DNA of 64,000 bases from CAVPPA01 sp963841325 (GCA_963841325.1 CAWJBZ010000004.1:67435-131434); one strand, 5' to 3'. Counted from the stretch's first letter, positions 8,278 through 15,713 are shown. The notes: generated by a model from the sequence alone, not told the origin. Program-made: numbers and translations.

Positions 8278-8673
8278 TCAAAATGCTAGCTTACTAGCAA
8301 TATCCGATAGTGTTTTATGATCTGGCTCAACCGTTAAATCGGGTATGTATCGGAACTCTGTATCATTGTCAAAAGGAAAGATTTTAATATGGGCATGTGC
8401 CACATCCAAGCCCTCAATGATCATAGCTATCCTAGCTTTTTCGGGGAACGCTTGTTTTAAGTGTTGGACTATCAATTTAGCTGTGGTCATTAGAGCATGA
8501 TAATCTTCATTGTCTAAATCCCAAACAAATTCAACCTGTTTCTTAGGAACGACCAAGGTATGCCCTGGTTGTATAGGATGAATATCTAGAAAGGCAAAAG
8601 TCCTATCATCTTCATAAATTTTATGACAGGGTATTTCGCCTTTGATGATTTTGCTAAATAGTGAATCTTCCAT
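8278..8673 (-). CDS. HIT family nucleotide hydrolase/transferase
   Basis: Histidine-triad protein, about 131 residues from the chosen start MEDSLFSKIIKGEIPCHKIYEDD, the classic HIT N-terminus; an upstream in-frame ATG at 8739 would add 22 unlike residues. The active-site triad reads HAHIK: the first two His, including the catalytic middle one, are kept, while the third is Lys. DIHPIQPGHTLVVPK also fits. Family members cleave nucleoside phosphoramidates or dinucleoside polyphosphates in the cytoplasm. Probably an operon with the small membrane protein downstream. Confidence 0.88.
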   Translation of the reverse strand: MEDSLFSKIIKGEIPCHKIYEDDRTFAFLDIHPIQPGHTLVVPKKQVEFVWDLDNEDYHALMTTAKLIVQHLKQAFPEKARIAMIIEGLDVAHAHIKIFPFDNDTEFRYIPDLTVEPDHKTLSDIASKLAF

Positions 8674-8767
8674 AACCTTATTGTAAACAAGTTTTGCTAT
8701 AAAATGTGTGGCGGAACGCTCGGGTCTGGAACTTTCCATCTATTCTAGACCTCTCTTCCGTCCTAAC

Positions 8768-8831
8768 AAAAATGGGACACAAGCACTAGATCTGTCTCAT
8801 TTCTGATGGCATTATATCTTAAAATGAGACA
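8768..8831. repeat. Short inverted repeat AAATGAGACA
   Basis: TGTCTCATTT (8793-8802) and AAATGAGACA (8822-8831) are perfect 10-bp inverted arms with a 19-bp spacer; a related AAAAATGGGACA lies at 8768-8779. It sits between the HIT gene and tRNA-Ser with no gene inside. It could be a transcription end structure, an operator or the remains of a small mobile element. Confidence 0.35.
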
Positions 8832-8906
8832 AAAACAGGGCTTTTAACAGTCCCTTTCTACCTCTTTCATTGTATCTGACCTCTGTAAAAAGTTCCATAA
8901 TCTATC

Positions 8907-8997
<91 letters not shown>

Positions 8998-9111
8998 TAG
9001 TGTGGGTTTGTTGCTTAATTATTCTATCAGGTCGGGGGAGGTTATTGACACTCACTTACAATATAGAAACACTGGAGTAAATGTGTTAGGATTACCTCTG
9101 TTGTATATTAA

Positions 9112-9189
9112 GCGCCCGTAGCTCAGCTGGATTAGAGCGCATCCTTGCGGAGGATGAGGCCGTAGGTTCGAATCCTATCGGGCGTACCA
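9112..9189 (+). tRNA. tRNA-Arg (anticodon GCG)
   Basis: Acceptor stem GCGCCCG, D-loop AGCTCAGCTGGATTAGAGC, anticodon stem CATCC/GGATG with loop TTGCGGA giving GCG, T-arm GTAGGTTCGAATCCTAT, and an encoded CCA end. Most bacteria read CGN Arg codons with an ACG (inosine) tRNA, so GCG is uncommon. An accessory gene patch begins right after its 3' end. Confidence 0.93.
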
Positions 9190-9225
9190 CGATTTTTGCC
9201 CATGTTGTTTTTGTTAGACTTCATT

Positions 9226-10193
9226 AGACATTCGGACAAAATGCTGATGCTTGCTTTTAATACCCTATTTGTGGATTATTAGCAATTATGACTGATTACG
9301 AAAGAGGCTCCGCTGAAACTCCGCCTGATGAAGCACTTCAGATAACATTGAACCAATTGAGGTCCTGGCAGGGCGTATCTGATAGCCTGGATAATGATAT
9401 GAATCAGCACGTTGCCCGTCATTATTGCCGGTGGCTCATTGACCTCTGGGGTGAGGATGCGCTTAAAAGTAGCGCTAGGGGATTCTCAGGTGAAGAAATG
9501 CCTAGCTCTATGCAGTCTTTAATAGCTTATGAATTTGATAATCGTGTGCTATTTTCTAACAACAATACAGTTCGCATGGAACACACCCCGAGGAATGACT
9601 ATATACCAGGAGTTATCCCTCACTGGGACAATCTTCGTATGCTGCCCTTTGCTGTAGCGAAACAAAAAATTAAAGACGACCCTGAAATTCTTCAGAACAT
9701 TCAATTCCCAGGGTCGCTTGTGCTTGATAGAATTATAGTTGATTATCGTCCTGATTTCGCTGCATATCATTGGGGACTTGAATTTGATATAACGCCACTA
9801 AACACCATATCTTACCCCTATGGAGAACGAGGATATACGCATAGTGCTGCTGAATATGCAAGAACAACAGGATCTAGTGTGCTTGCAACTACAGCGGCCA
9901 CGCTTGCTTATTTGTGCACACGGTATTCAATTATTGCAAATTCTCGCCCGGTTTCTACAGAAGTTTTACGCTCATTCGAGGGTAGGATTGAGGGTACTGC
10001 CCCAGTACTAGTTAATGCTGAAACATTACGAAAAACGTTTTCGCCACCCCCAGAGGATGCCGTTTTGATTCAAATGTTGCATGAGCTTATAGCTGACGGT
10101 GTTATTGGCAATATCAGAAAAGAACCCGATTAACTGTTATTTGGCAAGGCTCGTACGACATTCAGACATCATTATCCGAACAACATTCAGACA
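9226..10193. repeat. Degenerate 13-mer repeat flanking an unknown gene
   Basis: Three related 13-mers, AGACATTCGGACA (9226-9238), CGACATTCAGACA (10156-10168) and CAACATTCAGACA (10181-10193), lie in the non-coding DNA on both sides of the unknown gene at 9288-10133, two of them just after its stop. They could be protein-binding sites or recombination remnants. Confidence 0.3.
9288..10133 (+). CDS. Hypothetical protein in accessory patch next to tRNA-Arg
   Basis: A 281-residue soluble protein with no transmembrane helix, signal peptide or motif that I recognise. It is rich in aromatic residues and has a YRPDFAAYHWGLEFDITP segment and a C-terminal alpha-helical tail ending GVIGNIRKEPD. It starts 98 bp after tRNA-Arg, is followed by 270 bp of AT-rich non-coding DNA and then a Fic gene on the same strand. 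Accessory status is inferred from position and lack of relatives; function is unknown. Confidence 0.65.
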   Translation: MTDYERGSAETPPDEALQITLNQLRSWQGVSDSLDNDMNQHVARHYCRWLIDLWGEDALKSSARGFSGEEMPSSMQSLIAYEFDNRVLFSNNNTVRMEHTPRNDYIPGVIPHWDNLRMLPFAVAKQKIKDDPEILQNIQFPGSLVLDRIIVDYRPDFAAYHWGLEFDITPLNTISYPYGERGYTHSAAEYARTTGSSVLATTAATLAYLCTRYSIIANSRPVSTEVLRSFEGRIEGTAPVLVNAETLRKTFSPPPEDAVLIQMLHELIADGVIGNIRKEPD

Positions 10194-10370
10194 GGTGTAC
10201 CATGCAAGATTTTAATTTCTAATACAGATTCAGATAAGTTCTGATATTTTGGCTGTTTTTGACACAAATTCTTACTAACAGACTGAAATTGGTTCTAATC
10301 GGTTGAGACTTTTTAGCATAAACGCATAAAACGTTAATCTTACTTACTTTCTTAACTTATTAACGAAATA

Positions 10371-10399
10371 TTGACATTAATACGTTAATTTAGTATACT
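10371..10399 (+). promoter_or_regulatory. Consensus promoter for fic, predicted leaderless transcript
   Basis: TTGACA (10371-10376), a 17-bp spacer and TATACT (10394-10399) make a near-perfect sigma70-type promoter. The -10 box ends only 6 bases before the fic ATG (10406), so transcription should begin at or next to the start codon, giving a leaderless mRNA. No ribosome site is present. Confidence 0.75.
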
Positions 10400-10405
10400 T
10401 TAAAT

Positions 10406-11275
10406 ATGATTAGTGCCCATAATCGAAACAGAATTACTCGGCTCAAAAAAGCATTCGAGCAACTTAGAATTGACAAAGGTTCTCTACTCACTTTGTTAGA
10501 AGAAGCCGAGCTACCAGAATTAGTGTATAACTCTAACGCTATCGAAAACTCTACTCTAACACTTAAAGAGACAGAACAAATATTACTTGAACTTGAAGTC
10601 GCCAGAAATGTTAGTGTGCGGGAATTATTTGAGGCTAAAAACTTAGCTAGAGTTATTCAATATTTACAAAATAATCAAAACCTCGAACTCAATAAAGAGA
10701 ATGTACTATTGTTGCACCGAATGCTTATAGGCAGTATTAATGATGAGATTGCTGGAAGATTTAGAAGAAGAAATGAGTATGTCCGTGTTGGAACACATAT
10801 AGCCCCAGCACCAGAGCGTGTTGAGCAATTGCTTGATAATCTTTTGATTGAATTCAAGAGTGCGGATAATAGTTATTTTATTGACCGTATTGCGTACTTT
10901 CACTTGGAGTTTGAACGTATTCATCCATTTGTTGATGGCAACGGGCGTATTGGCAGGGTACTGCTTAATTTACAACTTAAACAACTTGGCTATCCACCGG
11001 TTATTATCCAAAGTAAGGGCAAGATTGATTATTATTATCCCGCATTTATTGAATATCAAGAGCTCAAACATACTGGTCGGTTGGAGTATTTAGTCATGTT
11101 GGCAACTATTGAGTCCTTGAATAAACGTTTAACGTATTTACGCGGGCAAAACATAGTAAAACTGACTGACTATGCTAAAACAAATAAACAATCTATAAAT
11201 ACTCTTATCAATGCTGCTCGCCGACAAACAATTTCTGCCTTTCGTGAAAAAGGTGTTTGGAAAATTGGGCTATAA
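10406..11275 (+). CDS. Fic-domain protein with N-terminal inhibitory helix
   Basis: The Fic active-site motif HPFVDGNGRIGR lies at residues 173-184 and is fully conserved, so the enzyme should transfer AMP (or another nucleotide phosphate) to a protein hydroxyl. An inhibitory motif of the S-x-x-x-E-N type is at residues 43-48 (SNAIEN), placing it with class II, self-inhibited Fic proteins. The C-terminal 60 residues (TDYAKTNKQSINTLINAARR) look like a winged-helix module as in Fic/DOC regulators. It may modify its own regulator, act as a toxin, or target host proteins; the sequence does not decide. Confidence 0.9.
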   Translation: MISAHNRNRITRLKKAFEQLRIDKGSLLTLLEEAELPELVYNSNAIENSTLTLKETEQILLELEVARNVSVRELFEAKNLARVIQYLQNNQNLELNKENVLLLHRMLIGSINDEIAGRFRRRNEYVRVGTHIAPAPERVEQLLDNLLIEFKSADNSYFIDRIAYFHLEFERIHPFVDGNGRIGRVLLNLQLKQLGYPPVIIQSKGKIDYYYPAFIEYQELKHTGRLEYLVMLATIESLNKRLTYLRGQNIVKLTDYAKTNKQSINTLINAARRQTISAFREKGVWKIGL

Positions 11276-11421
11276 CTGTATTTTTATGAACATGTGGCTA
11301 TATCCAAATCTTCGGTAATTGCGGTTCTGACTTCTCGGACTACAGTGGACCAAATCCGGGGATATTACTGTTGCCTAAGCAATGTTTAAGCAACTGTCAT
11401 TACTGTGTACAATTAAGATTA

Positions 11422-11922
11422 ATGAAAAGACCTGTACAGTTTCGGGATCCTGATTTAGATACTAGCGGTGATGTCATCGGATTTTATGAGCGTGAGTTTT
11501 ATGTTTTTAGTAACTTCTCTTCGTTCCAGGTTGATTGGAGAGGGCGGCGTTGGCCAACTTCTGAACATGCTTATCAAGCTTCACACTTTTTGGATACGGC
11601 ACCCGAATTAGTAGAGACTATTTTCAAAGCCCGTTCGGCCCATGAGGCCTATAAAATAGCCCAAGCCAACGCCGATAAAGCGCCCAAAAATTGGGAGGAA
11701 ATTAAAGTTGGCATTATGTATGAGATCTGTAGGTTGAAAATGCTTCAAAACCCCTATGTTTTACATAAACTTCTACAAAGCGGTGATTTAGATATGGTGG
11801 AAGATTCTACAAAAGATAATTTCTGGGGTTGGGGGCCAAATAAAGATGGCCGTAATGAGTTGGGTAGGATCTGGATGAAGCTGCGGGCTCAATGGCGCTC
11901 AGGTGAAATTACTACCAAATAA
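11422..11922 (+). CDS. NADAR/YbiA-like N-glycosidase domain protein
   Basis: Matches the NADAR (YbiA/RibX) fold along its length: FYVFSNFSSFQVDWRGRRWPTSEHAYQA at the front, KNWEEIKVGIMYEICRLKM in the middle, and NFWGWGPNKDGRNELGRIWMKLR at the end. Family members cut N-glycosidic bonds in riboflavin intermediates, and some remove ADP-ribose from guanine bases. ATG 11422 is chosen over TTG 11371 because the family starts there and a TACAAT -10-like box (11408-11413) lies just before it. Close to fic, so it may belong to the same accessory patch. Confidence 0.8.
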   Translation: MKRPVQFRDPDLDTSGDVIGFYEREFYVFSNFSSFQVDWRGRRWPTSEHAYQASHFLDTAPELVETIFKARSAHEAYKIAQANADKAPKNWEEIKVGIMYEICRLKMLQNPYVLHKLLQSGDLDMVEDSTKDNFWGWGPNKDGRNELGRIWMKLRAQWRSGEITTK

Positions 11923-12041
11923 GCATAGTGTTACGTTAGCCTCTAGCAATTCAACATGCCGAATATTACACTAGATTTAATCATTTATTATTTTACTTGA
12001 TTGTGCTTAAGTGTTAGGAGATTCTAATCCCGGAGTAAGTT

Positions 12042-12260
12042 ATGGAAGAAAAAGAACACGAAAAGCATCGCCGTAGAAATAAAAAAATGGCAAAAGCCGG
12101 TGGGGCAAGTGGCGTCTGGTTTCTAGGCTTTATCGGGGCACTAGTATTCTACATACATGTCCACTCGGGAACGTTTTGGTTAGTGGTACTCGCAGTTCTC
12201 AAAGCTATTGTTTGGCCGGCGTTTTTGGTGTATCACTTGATGCTATTCTTAAAGATGTAA
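12042..12260 (+). CDS. Small basic membrane protein
   Basis: A 72-residue protein with a strongly charged N-terminus (EEKEHEKHRRRNKKMAK) and two hydrophobic segments (about 26-41 and 45-70). GGAG with about 6-base spacing precedes the ATG. No family is recognised; two cytoplasm-facing ends and a short hairpin topology are inferred. Confidence 0.6.
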   Translation: MEEKEHEKHRRRNKKMAKAGGASGVWFLGFIGALVFYIHVHSGTFWLVVLAVLKAIVWPAFLVYHLMLFLKM

Positions 12261-12344
12261 CCTTACTGTGGTCATTTTCTTAAATAGTCCCCGAAAATAT
12301 ATTAGATAGTGTGGTAGCGGAAGTGCTAAATAGAGATAAACCCT

Positions 12345-12581
12345 ATGGTAAAAACTAAATCTGTGAAAAAACATTATTTAGGATTTATTGACACGGTTGT
12401 GCTAATCACACTCGCCTTAATCTTTTTGATCATACTGGGGTGTGTATTTTATTATTATTCGCATAATAATTATCAAAATCAAAGTCCCCAAAAGTTACCG
12501 GTAATTTGTAGTTGCCCGAATATGCCTGTCAAGACAGGCATTACCGGTACTGGTCCAGCACCTTGTTATTGTCCCGAGTAA
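12345..12581 (+). CDS. Small single-pass membrane protein with Cys-rich tail
   Basis: A 78-residue protein with a basic N-terminus, one hydrophobic helix (about 14-37) and an outer tail holding four Cys as CSCPN and CYCPE pairs, which could form disulfides or bind metal. The coding DNA of the tail contains a perfect hairpin (12523-12540). It follows the previous small membrane gene on the same strand. No family is recognised. Confidence 0.5.
   Translation: MVKTKSVKKHYLGFIDTVVLITLALIFLIILGCVFYYYSHNNYQNQSPQKLPVICSCPNMPVKTGITGTGPAPCYCPE
12523..12540. repeat. Perfect palindrome TGCCTGTC-AA-GACAGGCA inside a gene
   Basis: Two 8-bp arms with a 2-base loop, within the Cys-rich tail of the small membrane gene. 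TTACCGGTA occurs on each side (12496-12504 and 12541-12549). The compact perfect hairpin looks like an inserted palindromic element rather than chance coding sequence. Confidence 0.4.
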
Positions 12582-12660
12582 TACTGGCGATAGCTATTAA
12601 GCCGTTGGTTTTATAAATCATCAAATAAATGAAATGTGCTAATGGCAATTAGTTTCGTAA

Positions 12661-13317
12661 TTAACTCGTGGGGGTGTCTTTTGACTGATGGTACAGCCCA
12701 ACAATGTGTAAAATAATAATCCCGGCAAACACCGCAACCGTGACGGCTAACGAGAGACCGATATATTGCTGAATCAGCCCGTGAAAGTCTGTCCCTAATT
12801 TTTTGCCAACGCTCATAAAGATCAAAATCCAGGCCGTAGATGAAATAATTGTACTGATTGCAAAAGTAGAATAACGGACACCTGACGATCCCGCTAACAC
12901 CGTAATGATTATCCGTAGTCCGGGGATATGACGGCCAATAATAATCGCCCAGACACTTTGCTTGGCAAACAATCTCTCGGCACGTCTGACATGTTTTTCA
13001 CTAACGAAAACAAATTGAGCTAGTTTAGTTAAGATTAATTGCCCCCAACGCCTGGATAAGAAGAACAAGACCGACGCACCAGCCAAGATAGATATCAGAG
13101 CTAAAATAAAGGCTGGCCAAAATTCTGATGCATTACCAGGAATCGACAGTTTATAGCCAACATAAGCTAAGACGGCATCGCCTGGCATGACAATCGGGAT
13201 GCCCAACTCTTCAACAAAAAGCAGTAGTAACGGGGATAATATTAACTGACTAGCAATAAAATGCTGTATTGCGTCGGTATATTGATCAAACCAAGATAAC
13301 CAAGAAGCATAATACAC
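12661..13317 (-). CDS. DedA family membrane protein
   Basis: A 218-residue multispanning protein of the DedA/SNARE-associated (VTT) family; members act as lipid scramblases or transporters and support envelope integrity. The amphipathic signature GRHIPGLRIIITVLAGSSGVRY, with its conserved Arg residues, and the front VEELGIPIVMPGDAVLAYVG, with Glu and Asp, are both present. The start is a GTG with no ribosome site and a TATACC -10-like box just before it, so the message may be leaderless. A CRP-like palindrome lies 63 bp upstream. Confidence 0.88.
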   Translation of the reverse strand: MYYASWLSWFDQYTDAIQHFIASQLILSPLLLLFVEELGIPIVMPGDAVLAYVGYKLSIPGNASEFWPAFILALISILAGASVLFFLSRRWGQLILTKLAQFVFVSEKHVRRAERLFAKQSVWAIIIGRHIPGLRIIITVLAGSSGVRYSTFAISTIISSTAWILIFMSVGKKLGTDFHGLIQQYIGLSLAVTVAVFAGIIILHIVGLYHQSKDTPTS

Positions 13318-13379
13318 GAGGTATAGTTTACACTTTTATCTATTAGTCTCTAAAAAATTTATACGTATTTAGATATATG

Positions 13380-13395
13380 TGTGATATTGATCACA
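13380..13395. promoter_or_regulatory. CRP/FNR-like palindrome TGTGA-N6-TCACA
   Basis: TGTGA (13380-13384) and TCACA (13391-13395) with a 6-base spacer match the CRP/FNR-family operator pattern exactly. It lies between the dedA start (minus) and a small plus-strand gene. A matching regulator is not seen in this window, so its use is uncertain. Confidence 0.4.
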
Positions 13396-13528
13396 TATAC
13401 TTTTAATGCCTTTACGATTTTTTATAATATGAATATAGGCAGTTGTGGGTAAGAGGTTTCTCATCAGATACTCAGTTAAATGCATATACTGATACCCATA
13501 ACACCGAATATAAAAGGGAAGCTGAGCA

Positions 13529-13720
13529 ATGAAAGCTAAAAAATTCCAGGAACCGATTCGCAAACCTCACCCTGACGCATATCATTTCACTTCTCATCTA
13601 AAAGAACAGCGGCTACATGAGCTTGACCGCGGTTATCTGCGCCAATTGCGGCAGCTACGTCGGATCGTTTGGTCTGCCAAATTGAAACGCGAAACAACAT
13701 CTAAGCACTTTCCTAGCTAG
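13529..13720 (+). CDS. Small basic protein of unknown function
   Basis: A 63-residue, very basic and His/Arg/Leu-rich protein (LKEQRLHELDRGYLRQLRQLRR) with no membrane helix; a single helical hairpin or nucleic-acid binder is possible. GGGAAGCTGAG before the ATG is a weak ribosome site. It resembles in character the 43-residue protein at 14858, but no family is recognised. Real gene status is uncertain. Confidence 0.4.
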   Translation: MKAKKFQEPIRKPHPDAYHFTSHLKEQRLHELDRGYLRQLRQLRRIVWSAKLKRETTSKHFPS

Positions 13721-13775
13721 CCGGAAAGTCTACTGTATCATTCAAAACTAACCGTAAAACGTGCTAGCTATATAG

Positions 13776-14735
13776 TTATGGATCAGGTGAATTATAGTCG
13801 TCAATGTCATGAAATTTAGCCCGGTTAATATAAAGACTGAAGGCCCGCTGATCAGCAGTAGTTAGGGGGCGTTTAATGCTCCGTGGCCAAAGTCGCAGTA
13901 CTCTTACCGAATCAAACTCAAAAACATAAAACAACACTTGAGCTTGTAAGTAAATCCAATAAATTAATCCCAATATAATAGCAAATGTTCCGTAAAGATT
14001 ATCTAAATTTCTAAGTTCACGAGCAACCAGGTAGCCACCAAGACTCTGTAAGATTTCTAGACTGATCGCAGCAATTGCCGCTCCGACCCATATTTGACGC
14101 AATGGTTTATGTACCGACAAGCTTATTTTCATTACCAACACCAACATCCAGAACAGAAACACTAGTGTTAATAGAATTGAGAGTATTTCGAAAAAGAGAT
14201 TATGCCCGAATACTAAAGCGTAACCAGCCACCACCGGAGCCAGAAGTAAACCAAGGCCTCCGATGATGATAATTCCTAGGCTACGCAGAATTGAACCAGG
14301 GAAGCTACTGCGCCGTCCTCGCGGTACTTGCCAGATATGGTCTAAGCCACCCCGCAATACGTCTGCCGCACCACGAATGCCATAAAGTGTCAGCAACAAA
14401 CCAATAACTAGCGCGATGCCGGTTTTGGTCAGACCATGGATGTTTTGCTGTAGATCATGACCGATAACTGGGAAATAGGTATTGGCGCCGTGAATAATTT
14501 GGTTCTTAAGTTGAGTATTGTCTCGCAAGAATAATCGCAATGCGCTAGTTAACACTAGTAGCAGCGGAAATAGTGCTAAAAAACCATAATAAGTAAATAA
14601 TGCCGCCCGGCGACCAGCCTCATCTTCCCGATGTTTCTTGATAACGGCATACAAAAATCCGGCACGTTTATGATTTTGTTGGTAGTGATCGAAACGACTA
14701 ACTAGCTGTTGAAACGTATTACTGACCAGTGGCAT
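13776..14735 (-). CDS. YihY/BrkB family inner-membrane protein
   Basis: A roughly 319-residue multispanning protein of the YihY (BrkB) family. Hallmarks are AALFTYYGFLALFPLLLVLTS, GAADVLRGGLDHIWQVPRGRR with its conserved basic run, and NLYGTFAIILGLIYWIYLQAQV. ATG 14735 is chosen since GGAG sits 7 bases upstream; an in-frame codon at 14786 has no ribosome site. Function in the family is poorly known (envelope homeostasis is suggested). The C-terminal tail is hydrophilic and cytoplasmic. Confidence 0.85.
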   Translation of the reverse strand: MPLVSNTFQQLVSRFDHYQQNHKRAGFLYAVIKKHREDEAGRRAALFTYYGFLALFPLLLVLTSALRLFLRDNTQLKNQIIHGANTYFPVIGHDLQQNIHGLTKTGIALVIGLLLTLYGIRGAADVLRGGLDHIWQVPRGRRSSFPGSILRSLGIIIIGGLGLLLAPVVAGYALVFGHNLFFEILSILLTLVFLFWMLVLVMKISLSVHKPLRQIWVGAAIAAISLEILQSLGGYLVARELRNLDNLYGTFAIILGLIYWIYLQAQVLFYVFEFDSVRVLRLWPRSIKRPLTTADQRAFSLYINRAKFHDIDDYNSPDP

Positions 14736-14857
14736 CTTGATCTCCACTATAACAAAACCAAGATGTACCTGCCTAATGTTAGGCATATGTTAGAAAGCTT
14801 ACAGCTTAGCCAGCTTAAAATGACTAGTATGATAAGCATAAAAGTTAAGGAGGGGGT

Positions 14858-14989
14858 ATGCGCTACAACGAAGAAGCACTTATGGAAACCTTCGATCGTT
14901 GGGATCGCCAAGAACGCCGCCAACGTTTTTTAAGACGTATGGAGCGTAAATTCTATGCGAAATACCGTTTAGCACAGAGCCGCCGCTGA
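14858..14989 (+). CDS. 43-residue basic small protein with strong ribosome site
   Basis: A short frame (MRYNEEALMETFDRWDRQER and on to LAQSRR) that is easy to miss. It has one of the best ribosome sites in the window (AAGGAGGGGG right before ATG 14858) and its own intrinsic terminator 29 bp after the stop. The protein is charged, rich in Arg, and should form one long amphipathic helix. Promoter-like TATGAT lies at 14828-14833. Function is unknown; RNA or ribosome binding would fit the composition but is a guess. Confidence 0.65.
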   Translation: MRYNEEALMETFDRWDRQERRQRFLRRMERKFYAKYRLAQSRR

Positions 14990-15017
14990 AGTTTACTGTA
15001 TATCAAAATCTATCCTT

Positions 15018-15046
15018 ACTACGCCCCCAAAAGGGGCGTAGTTTTT
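15018..15046 (+). terminator. Intrinsic terminator of the 43-residue gene
   Basis: ACTACGCCCC and GGGGCGTAGT form a perfect 10-bp stem with a small CAAAA loop, followed by a T run. It ends the small-gene transcript and stands just before the convergent gene at 15053. Confidence 0.9.
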
Positions 15047-15052
15047 AGATAC

Positions 15053-15230
15053 TCAGAACCGAAGACGGCGCATTAATTGATCAACGGGGTCATTTCTTGG
15101 CTCTTCTATGGGCAAGTGAGCACTTAAAACTTTAATTATTTTATCTTCATCTGCAGGGTCAAAATAAACTGTGGTATACGTCGCAAACCTTTTAAGCGGC
15201 ACTAACTCTATTCTCTGAGAATGCCCCTTC
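15053..15230 (-). CDS. Membrane protein, C-terminal part (frameshifted)
   Basis: This frame carries RIELVPLKRFATYTTVYFDP ... VDQLMRRLRF, which completes the protein that begins at 15713. The N-terminal part has FSVVPEGAFSE just before the break and this frame takes over at RIELVP, so one missing base near 15215-15225 separates them. It has no start or ribosome site of its own. Confidence 0.65.
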
Positions 15231-15713
15231 GGGTACAACCGAAAATGAGCGAAATTCGCTAAACATATGATGCATACGACCAATTGTTAAGCCCTGATCG
15301 TCAACTGTATAGGTCATTTCCCGGGGTTTATGGGCCCCATAGATACCCAGTAATAATATTCCGATGAATACTAACGCTGTTGAAATTTTGTCTTTAGTCA
15401 TAAACCAAACTAGGGCCGCTATAATAATGGCTACCAGACCGAGCAGTGTATACCAGCCGACCGATTTATAGTGACCGATAAACTCTGAAGCAGTCCAGTT
15501 AACGCCGTTTGGTGATGTACTCAGATCTGTCGGGTGAATTGCCCTAGTATGATTGTCGGATAGATTTGCCATAGGGACGTTAGCAGTCAGTGGTTGTGGT
15601 AATTTTGACGGTGCTTGCTTTTCCGAAGTTATCTTATCGGAGGTCATGACCGAATCAGGTTTAAATAGATTTGGATCATCAGATGTGTTGCCGGGGGTTG
15701 TATCGTCATTCAT
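15192..15713 (-). CDS. Two-helix membrane protein, N-terminal part (frameshifted)
   Basis: The start is ATG 15711-15713 (MNDDTTPGNTSDD); earlier in-frame codons lie inside tRNA-Ser. About 100 Ser/Thr/Pro-rich residues are followed by two close transmembrane helices (WYTLLGLVAIIIAALVWF and ISTALVFIGILLLGIYGA) and a cytoplasmic domain (MTYTVDDQGLTIG) that continues in another frame. The joined protein would be about 219 residues. The overall pattern is common in Patescibacteria genomes (from memory), with no assigned function. Confidence 0.65.
   Translation of the reverse strand: MNDDTTPGNTSDDPNLFKPDSVMTSDKITSEKQAPSKLPQPLTANVPMANLSDNHTRAIHPTDLSTSPNGVNWTASEFIGHYKSVGWYTLLGLVAIIIAALVWFMTKDKISTALVFIGILLLGIYGAHKPREMTYTVDDQGLTIGRMHHMFSEFRSFSVVPEGAFSENRVSAA

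Noticed and set aside
9190..11400. Second copy of the tRNA-Arg 3' end as an attachment site
   Set aside because: Only a short GTGTACCATG near 10196 resembles it, too little to call an att site.
13369..13563. 64-residue minus-strand frame
   Set aside because: Runs through the CRP-like palindrome and the ribosome site of the 13529 gene; no ribosome site of its own.
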